Assembly: GCA_005885565.1 (NCBI GenBank)
Contig: VAXK01000286.1
Span: 1-26,430, forward strand
Direction of reading: 5' to 3'
Origin: Actinomycetota bacterium
Lineage (GTDB): Bacteria; Actinomycetota; Thermoleophilia; Gaiellales; Gaiellaceae
Length of the DNA: 26,430 nucleotides
In this document: positions 21,356 to 26,430 of the stretch, piece by piece
Position numbering within the stretch: the first letter of the stretch is position 1
Layout of the letters: each line of letters begins with the position of its first letter
The notes under the pieces: model-generated
What the model saw: only the letters and a program-made list of their open reading frames with translations
What the model was told of the DNA's origin: nothing
Database searches by the model: none
Translations under genes and position numbers: made by a program

Positions 21356-22619
21356 GCCCCGCCGCAGCGCGCGCAGGTCCGGGGCGACGAGGGCGACCGC
21401 GGCCGCGACGGCGGCGAGGACGAGCGCGAACCCCACGAGGCGCGGCGCTCCTGCCCACCACCAGATCGTCGACCAGTCGTAGTTCGGGCCCCACGTCCCG
21501 GCCTGGTAGAGCGTCGCGAGGACGGAGACACCGGCAAGCCCGGCGGTCGGGAGCGGCCACCGGCGGTACGCCTCGGGCAGGCCGAGCGCGAGGAACGGGA
21601 GCGCGGGCGCGAAGTACCTCGGCCCGGGCGAGAGCCCGCCGTAGGGGTCGAAGTAGCCCGCCGCGAGGACGACGAACGCGACGACGATCGCGCCCGCAGC
21701 GGCCGCCTCCGCCCGCAGGCCGCGTCGCCACAGCAACCGCGAGCACGAGGACTGGCGACACGACGAAGAGGCCGCGCTTGCCCAACAGCGTGTGTGCGAG
21801 CGAGTGCAGGCTGGGCACGGAGAGCCCGAAGAAGCCCGTGTGCTGCTGCTGGAACGTCGCGCTCTCGTACCGGTACGAGAAGTGGAGCGGCGACCCGAAC
21901 GCCTCCGCGTTGTAGACGGCGAGGGCCGCGACGAGCGGGGCCGCCCCCGCGGCGTAGAGCGCGGCGGCCCGCGCCGACCGCGTCCGCGTCACGAGGTAGA
22001 CGAAGACGATCGCGGCGGCGGTCGCCGCCTGGTACTCGAAGACGAACGCCGCGCCGGCGGCCGCGCCCGCGGCGAGCCATGCCCGCGGCCCGCCGCGCCA
22101 GCAGAGCAGGAACGCGCCGAAGGCGCAGCTGCCGGCGGCGACGTGGCTGAAGACCGTCGCCGCCATCGGCAGCGCCATCGTCGCCAACGCGACGGTGACC
22201 GCTACCACGGGCGCCGTCTCGGGCGCAACGCGCCGCGCCGCCACGGCGACGAGGACGACGGCGGCCGCGAACGCCAGGCCGCCCGTGAGCACGCGGAGCG
22301 TCCAGAGGAGCCAGCGGTCGAGCCAGACGCCGAGCTTGCGTCCGATGGGCCCGACGGCGCCGAGCGCGCGCGCGGCCTCGAGCGACGGGAGCGCGAGGAA
22401 CGAGACACCCGGCGCCTTGTCGGAGTAGCTGTGGCCGCCGAAGTCCGCCCGGTCCTCGGTCTGCCGCGCGAAGCGGTCGATGCGGAGCGACCCGTCGTAG
22501 GCGACCGACTGCGTCAGCGCGAGGCGCGAGACGTCGGGCCAGCCCTCGCCGTAGGCGAAAGAGAACGCGGCGAAGAGGATGGTCGTGGCGAGGAGCACAC
22601 GCCGGGCTCGGGTGCTCAT
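21353..22619 (-). pseudogene. Multi-pass membrane glycosyltransferase (GT-C like), frameshifted near 21734
   Basis: From ATG 22619 one frame encodes a first hydrophobic helix (VLLATTILFAAFSFAYG), a conserved outside loop YDGSLRIDRFARQ with GGHSYSDKAPG (about 61-71), and several further hydrophobic segments up to SPVLVLAVAVA. There the frame becomes Arg-rich nonsense. A second frame starting at about 21736 carries the missing C-terminus: LLWRRGL, AGAIVVAFVVLAAGYFDPYGG, PRYFAPALPFLALGLP and a last hydrophobic segment, with a TAA at 21353. One extra base, or a loss of two (modulo three), would explain it. Repaired, the protein is about 422 residues and resembles lipid-phosphate-sugar dependent GT-C enzymes with the YSDKAPG loop. 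It could glycosylate outside the membrane. It may be broken or mis-sequenced. Confidence 0.75.
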
Positions 22620-22643
22620 GGCGAAGCCGGTGCGACCGCTCGC

Positions 22644-23744
22644 CTACCCCCCGGCGGCCCGGGAGAGGGTCGCGCCGGCCGTCGCGGCTCGCTCGTAGCC
22701 GAGCTCCGTCGCGAGCGGCTCGCACACGCTCGCGATCACCTCCGCCTCCCGTTCGCCGACCTTCTCGAGCCAGGGATCCAGGAAGAGGGGATACCACTTC
22801 CGGTCGTCCGGGAGCGTCGCGAACGGAAGCCGGTGGCCGGCCTGGGGGACCATCGCGGGGTCGAGCTCCAGGTCGAGGACGGCGCAGAGCCTGCGCACCA
22901 CGGCCTCCGGGTCGGCGACGAAGTCCTCGAACCGGACGACGGTGACGTTCGGGACGTGCCGCGCGTCCTGGAGCGCGATCCGGTACGAGTTCGACCAGTG
23001 CTCCGCCGCGAGCCTGAGCTCCTGCTCGGGCGCGAGCGCGACCCGGTGCGACGGACGCTTGCGCCGCACCGCGCGGTAGCACCAGCTGTACGGGTTCCTG
23101 ACGACGAGGACGAAGAAGGGGTCGCAGCCCTCGAGGTAGGCCGCGAGCAGCGGCAGCTTCACCGTGTTCGTGTGCGTCTTGTCGAAGAAGCGGACGCGAC
23201 TCGGGTCACGCGCGTATACGAAGAGGTGCTCGCGCAGGAGGCGCCGGAACCGCCGGCCGTCGACCTCGTCGGCGTCGTCGCCGGTGCGCCGGTAGAACGG
23301 CAGCAACGCGTCGCAGGCGTAGACGCTGTTGTGGTTCGGGCCGAACAGCGGGTGCTCGACGTCGTCGCGGAACTTGCAGCCCCAGAGCGTGGTCGGCAGC
23401 TGCGCCATCCGGTTGCGCACGACGCCGAGCTCGTCGATGCCGGTCCAGTAGCTCGAGCTCCCGGACATGCTCACCACGGCGTCGTTGCGACGCAGGCAGC
23501 GGCCGACGATCGTCTCCCCGCCGCCCTGGACGCCGAGGAAGAAGATCGGCCGGTCGAGCGGGACGCGGTCGACCGCGGGGAGGCGGCGCCGCAGCGAGTA
23601 GCGCCAGCGGTCGCGCCGGTAGAGACGGATCGCCTTGATCGCGACGTCGCGAGCGCGCGAGCCCGAGGTGCCGCCTGCCGCCGACAGCAGGTACGCGAGT
23701 CCCGCGAGACGGCCGGCTTCGAGCGCGGCTGGGGGCTGAGCCAC
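22644..23744 (-). CDS. Second sulfotransferase (Sulfotransfer_3-like)
   Basis: A 366-residue protein with GTG 23744 chosen eight bases after a TAGGCT box; the frame is open further upstream to 24044, but that stretch lies over the neighbouring glycosyltransferase gene. The 5'-phosphosulfate loop is FFLGVQGGGETIVGRCLRRN (about 68-87), an unusual Gly-rich version with Thr78. The 3'-phosphate motif is FFVLVVRNPYSWCYRAV (about 207-223). The central region has FFDKTHTNTVKLPLLAAYL, where His-Thr-Asn could be the substrate side. It is much longer than the sulfotransferase at 17974 and not an obvious paralogue, so the two probably sulfate different positions. The residues past 330 (KWYPLFLDPWLEKVG) are usual for the family end. 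Confidence 0.8.
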   Translation of the reverse strand: MAQPPAALEAGRLAGLAYLLSAAGGTSGSRARDVAIKAIRLYRRDRWRYSLRRRLPAVDRVPLDRPIFFLGVQGGGETIVGRCLRRNDAVVSMSGSSSYWTGIDELGVVRNRMAQLPTTLWGCKFRDDVEHPLFGPNHNSVYACDALLPFYRRTGDDADEVDGRRFRRLLREHLFVYARDPSRVRFFDKTHTNTVKLPLLAAYLEGCDPFFVLVVRNPYSWCYRAVRRKRPSHRVALAPEQELRLAAEHWSNSYRIALQDARHVPNVTVVRFEDFVADPEAVVRRLCAVLDLELDPAMVPQAGHRLPFATLPDDRKWYPLFLDPWLEKVGEREAEVIASVCEPLATELGYERAATAGATLSRAAGG

Positions 23745-23752
23745 TAAGGGGC

Positions 23753-23758
23753 AGCCTA
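23753..23758 (-). promoter_or_regulatory. -10 box TAGGCT for the second sulfotransferase
   Basis: Read on the minus strand, TAGGCT overlaps the TAG stop of the upstream glycosyltransferase and lies eight bases before GTG 23744. Same hexamer as at 20763-20768. Predicted. Confidence 0.4.
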
Positions 23759-24865
23759 ACCGGATTCCCCGACGGTGATCCGGCGGGCGAGGCGCGCGAC
23801 CGCGTCGGCCCAGGCCTCGGGGGTGTGGCCGCGGGCGAGCTCCAGCGTCCTGTGGCGGGCGCGCTCGCGAAAGGCCGGGTCGGTCGCGACGCGGACGAGC
23901 GCGTCGCGGAGCGCCTCCACGTCCTCGACGGGCACGCGGAGGCCGTTGACCCCCTCCTCGATGAGGTCGTAGCCCGCCCCGGGCGCCTCGCTCGCCACCA
24001 GCGGAAGCCCCGCCGCGGCGGCCTCGGTCATCGCCATCCCCCACGTCTCGGAGCGCGACGGCATGACGAATGCGTCCGCGGCGGCGTACCAGCGGACCAG
24101 CTCGTCCTGCGCGATGCGGCCGAGGAGGCGGGTCCCGGGGCCGGCGAGCCCGGCGACCCGTTCGCGGTCGGGCCCGTCCCCGACGAGCGCGAGCTCGCCC
24201 GGGACGCCGTCGAAGGCGCGGACGAGGACGTCGACGCCCTTCTCCGGCGAGAGCCGGCTGACGCAGAGGAACGTGCAGCCGTCGAGACCGAGCTCGGCGC
24301 GCAGCTCGTCGCGGCGCTCGCGCGCGCCCGCCACGCGCTGGCCGAAAAGCTGGAGATCGACCGCGTTCGGCGCCACCGCGACCTGCTCGGGCCTCGCTCC
24401 GAGCGACTCGACGTACTCGGCCGCCGCCCGGCCGGGGACGAGGAACGCGGCGGCCGAGCGGACGAGCGCGCGCTTGGCGGCCTCCGCGAGTCCTCGGCCC
24501 CCGCGCTCGTCCCGCGCCGTCGACTCCACCCAGACGACGAGCGGCACGCGAGCGATCCGCGCGTACAGCCAGGCCTGCCAGAACGCCGGCTGGTTCCAGC
24601 CGCCGACGATCACGACGTCGGGCCGGATCCGGCGCAGCCGGCCGAGCACGCCGGCGTTGACGACGAGCCAGTTCCGGCCGACGACGGCGTCCTTCCCGCG
24701 CAGGACCTCCGACTCGAACCGACGCTCGTAGCTCTGATACCTCCGCCGCGGGTCGTCCTCCGCGAGGAAGAGGACGCGCAGGTCGACCTCCGGGCGCGCG
24801 GCGAGCGCGACGAAGAGCGGCAGCCGGAACGGCGCCGGGATCTCCGTCAGGAGCGCGATCCTCAT
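23756..24865 (-). CDS. Family 4 glycosyltransferase
   Basis: A 369-residue GT-B protein starting at ATG 24865. The N-terminal domain opens MRIALLTEIPAPFRLPLFVAL, the usual PFR-type acceptor loop, and has DVVIVGGWNQPAFWQAWLYA and VVWVESTARD. The donor domain has VAPNAVDLQLF, FLCVSRLSPEKGVDVLVRAF (Lys/Arg for the phosphates), LALVGDGPDRE and MPSRSETWGMAMTEAAAAGLPLVAS with the E-x7-E motif, then EEGVNGLRVP. All canonical parts are intact, so it is probably active. The start overlaps the stop of the upstream family 2 gene (ATGA). The acceptor is unknown. Confidence 0.9.
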   Translation of the reverse strand: MRIALLTEIPAPFRLPLFVALAARPEVDLRVLFLAEDDPRRRYQSYERRFESEVLRGKDAVVGRNWLVVNAGVLGRLRRIRPDVVIVGGWNQPAFWQAWLYARIARVPLVVWVESTARDERGGRGLAEAAKRALVRSAAAFLVPGRAAAEYVESLGARPEQVAVAPNAVDLQLFGQRVAGARERRDELRAELGLDGCTFLCVSRLSPEKGVDVLVRAFDGVPGELALVGDGPDRERVAGLAGPGTRLLGRIAQDELVRWYAAADAFVMPSRSETWGMAMTEAAAAGLPLVASEAPGAGYDLIEEGVNGLRVPVEDVEALRDALVRVATDPAFRERARHRTLELARGHTPEAWADAVARLARRITVGESG

Positions 24866-25716
24866 CCGCGGACGAGGGCGCCCGCGAGTCGCTTCACGAA
24901 GCGGGGCCGAAGCAGGAGCCGGGGCTCTTCGACGAGCGCCCTGAGCGCGGCGCGCCGCGCGTCGGCGGCGCGGCCGAGCCCCCACAGCGCGTCGACGCGC
25001 CGCTCGAGCAGCAGCCGCCGGGCGCGGCCGCGCGTCCGGGGAAGGTGCTTCTCGGCCACGCGGAGCGCGCCGTCGTACAGCCGCGGCGAAGGCGTGTTCG
25101 ACCCGTGCAGGCGGTACGTCGTCACCGGCTCCCCGTCGACGGGGAGGAGATCGCCGAGGCGCGCGAGACGCAGGTACAGGTCGAGGTCCTCGTAGGCCTC
25201 GAAGGCCGAATCGAAGCCGCCGACGGCGAGGAAGGCCTCGCGGCGCACCATCGTCGCCGACGTGTAGATCGGCGCCTGCACGGCGAGGACGTCCTCGTAG
25301 CTCGCGGCGCGGGCCCGCGCGAGCCTGGCGAAGCGCCGGTCGAGCAGGCGGTTCCAGTCGTCCCGCGGCTCGCCTGCGCCGTCGACGACGCGGACTCGGC
25401 CAAAGACGAGGGGGGCCCACCACGCCGCGGCGAGCGCGTCGCGCTGCCGCTCGAGCCGCCCCGGCAGCGCCGCGTCGTCGTCGTCGAGGAACGCGACGAG
25501 CGGCGTCTGCGCCGCCTCGACGCCGAGGTTGCGCGCCTCCGACCGGCCCGGCTCGTCGCGCCGGAGGATCCGCACCCCGTCGAGCTCGACCTCGGCGCCG
25601 CCGTTCACGACGACGATCACCTCCGCTGGGCTGTCGACGAGCGCGCTCTCGACGGCCTCGCGCAGGTACGGCGACCTGCCCAGGGTCGGGACGACGACCG
25701 TGACCTCAGACGACAT
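24862..25716 (-). CDS. Family 2 glycosyltransferase
   Basis: A 284-residue GT-A protein starting at ATG 25716. It has TVVVPTLGRSPYLREAVES at the N-terminus, a reduced first acidic motif (VIVVVNGGAEVE in place of VDDGS), then RNLGVEAAQTPLVAFLDDDDAALPGRL with a four-Asp DxD site, and an acceptor loop SATMVRREAFLAVGGFDSAFEAYEDLDLYLRLA carrying the catalytic ED pair. The C-terminal 70 residues are helical and basic. The start lies 11 bases inside the 3' end of the upstream gene. The missing first Asp pair is a family variation often seen and need not mean loss of activity. Confidence 0.88.
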   Translation of the reverse strand: MSSEVTVVVPTLGRSPYLREAVESALVDSPAEVIVVVNGGAEVELDGVRILRRDEPGRSEARNLGVEAAQTPLVAFLDDDDAALPGRLERQRDALAAAWWAPLVFGRVRVVDGAGEPRDDWNRLLDRRFARLARARAASYEDVLAVQAPIYTSATMVRREAFLAVGGFDSAFEAYEDLDLYLRLARLGDLLPVDGEPVTTYRLHGSNTPSPRLYDGALRVAEKHLPRTRGRARRLLLERRVDALWGLGRAADARRAALRALVEEPRLLLRPRFVKRLAGALVRG

Positions 25717-26430
25717 CGTCGTAGATCTCGAGCATGCGGCGCTCCTGCTCGGAGGCCGTGAACCGCTCGGCCACCCGGGCGCGAGCCGCCTCTCCGAGCC
25801 TCCGCGCGAGGCCCGGGTCGTCGAGGATGCGCCGCAACGCCTCGGCGAGCGCCTCGGGGTCACGCGGCGGGACGAGCAGGCCGGTCTCCCCGTCCGTCAC
25901 GAGCTCGGGCGTCCCGCCCACCGGCGTCGCGACGACGGGCCGGCCGCGCGCCATCGCCTCGAGCAGGACGAGCGGCAGTCCTTCCGTCCACGAGGGCAGC
26001 GCGACGACGTCGAGCGTCTCGAGCAGCGCCGGCACGTCGTCGTGGAAGCCGAACTCGACCCGCTCGCGGACTCCGAGCCGCTCCGACTCGCGCTCGAGCT
26101 CGTCCTGGAAGGCGCCGCCCTGCTCGAGGTCGCGGCCCGCGAGCACGAGCCTCGCCTCCGGCAGCCGGGCGAGAGCCTGGAGCAGCTCCCGCTGGCCCTT
26201 CACGTCGCAGAGCCGCGCGACCTCGCCGATGCGGGCCGGGTCGTTGCGCCGGTAGCCGCCGTTCGCCGGGAGGTCGACGCCGTTGTAGACGACCTCGATC
26301 CGTCCGCGCGGGTAGCCCTGGCGCTCGTAGGCGCGTCTCGTGTCCTCGGAGACGGCGACGAGCCGGGCGGCGAGCCGCGCCGTCGCGTTGTCGAGCCGTG
26401 CGAGGGCGAACCTCGTCGCCGGCCGGAAGT
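25706..26430 (-). CDS. Family 4 glycosyltransferase, C-terminal part (cut by window edge)
   Basis: The frame is open from the right edge to a TGA at 25706-25708, about 241 codons. The readable part starts in the linker between the two GT-B domains: LVAVSEDTRRAYERQGYP and VVYNGVDLP, the classic family 4 start of the donor domain. It continues with EVARLCDVKGQRELLQAL, RLVLAGRDLEQG, FHDDVPALLETLDVVALPSW and EGLPLVLLEAMARGRPVVATPVGGTPELV with E-x7-E, then DGETGLLVP. The core donor site is intact. The N-terminal domain lies outside the window. Its 3' end overlaps the next gene by 11 bases, so it belongs to the same run of transferases. Confidence 0.88.
   Translation of the reverse strand, partial: FRPATRFALARLDNATARLAARLVAVSEDTRRAYERQGYPRGRIEVVYNGVDLPANGGYRRNDPARIGEVARLCDVKGQRELLQALARLPEARLVLAGRDLEQGGAFQDELERESERLGVRERVEFGFHDDVPALLETLDVVALPSWTEGLPLVLLEAMARGRPVVATPVGGTPELVTDGETGLLVPPRDPEALAEALRRILDDPGLARRLGEAARARVAERFTASEQERRMLEIYDDVV

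Noticed and set aside
21792..23747. A 651-residue plus-strand open frame
   Set aside because: Composition is Arg/Glu/Ala/Asp-dominated with no domains, and it lies antisense to the membrane transferase and the second sulfotransferase.

Overview
The window is very GC-rich and tightly packed. Genes often overlap through ATGA, GTGA or TTGA junctions, GTG starts are common, and Shine-Dalgarno sites are rare. Genes that begin a transcription unit usually carry a TANNNT-like -10 box only 6-9 bases before the start codon, which points to leaderless transcripts. Together these suggest an actinobacterium, possibly of the Thermoleophilia type. The phylum-level guess is moderately supported and the class is only a guess. 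There are no RNA genes, CRISPR arrays, transposases or phage genes.

Almost every gene belongs to one surface-glycan locus. Positions 1-222 (minus) hold the start of a methyltransferase, which diverges from the next gene across a 17-bp gap. The plus-strand block 240-4946 has two tandem small family-2-like glycosyltransferases with a DDDD motif, a GNAT acyltransferase, a frameshifted polysaccharide deacetylase and a capsule-type GT-B transferase. A small secreted protein of unknown function (4964-5554, minus) interrupts it. Next comes a nonulosonic (sialic/legionaminic-type) acid cassette: neuB with a damaged 5' end, neuC, and neuA after a 182-bp gap that contains a 32-bp direct repeat and a hairpin. 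It is followed by two methyltransferases, a DGD glycosyltransferase and a Wzm/Wzt-type ABC exporter (to 13282).

From 13182 to 17876 (minus) lie four glycosyltransferases, two of them paralogues flanking a third. A PAPS-type sulfotransferase (minus) and a PhyH-type dioxygenase (plus) then form a divergent pair. From 19695 to the end (minus) are a CDP-paratose-2-epimerase-like SDR, a third DDDD glycosyltransferase, a frameshifted membrane glycosyltransferase, a second and unrelated sulfotransferase, and three more glycosyltransferases, the last cut by the window edge.

A working model (inference) is that cytoplasmic glycosyltransferases build a heteropolysaccharide. CMP-activated nonulosonate from NeuB/C/A is one building block. 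The glycan is decorated by methyl, acyl and sulfate groups and exported by Wzm/Wzt, whose ATPase carries a C-terminal domain of the kind that recognises the finished chain. Three genes carry frameshifts whose protein similarity resumes in another frame. In two of them the missing piece is a conserved catalytic motif. Either the locus is decaying or phase-varying, or the assembly has local deletions.
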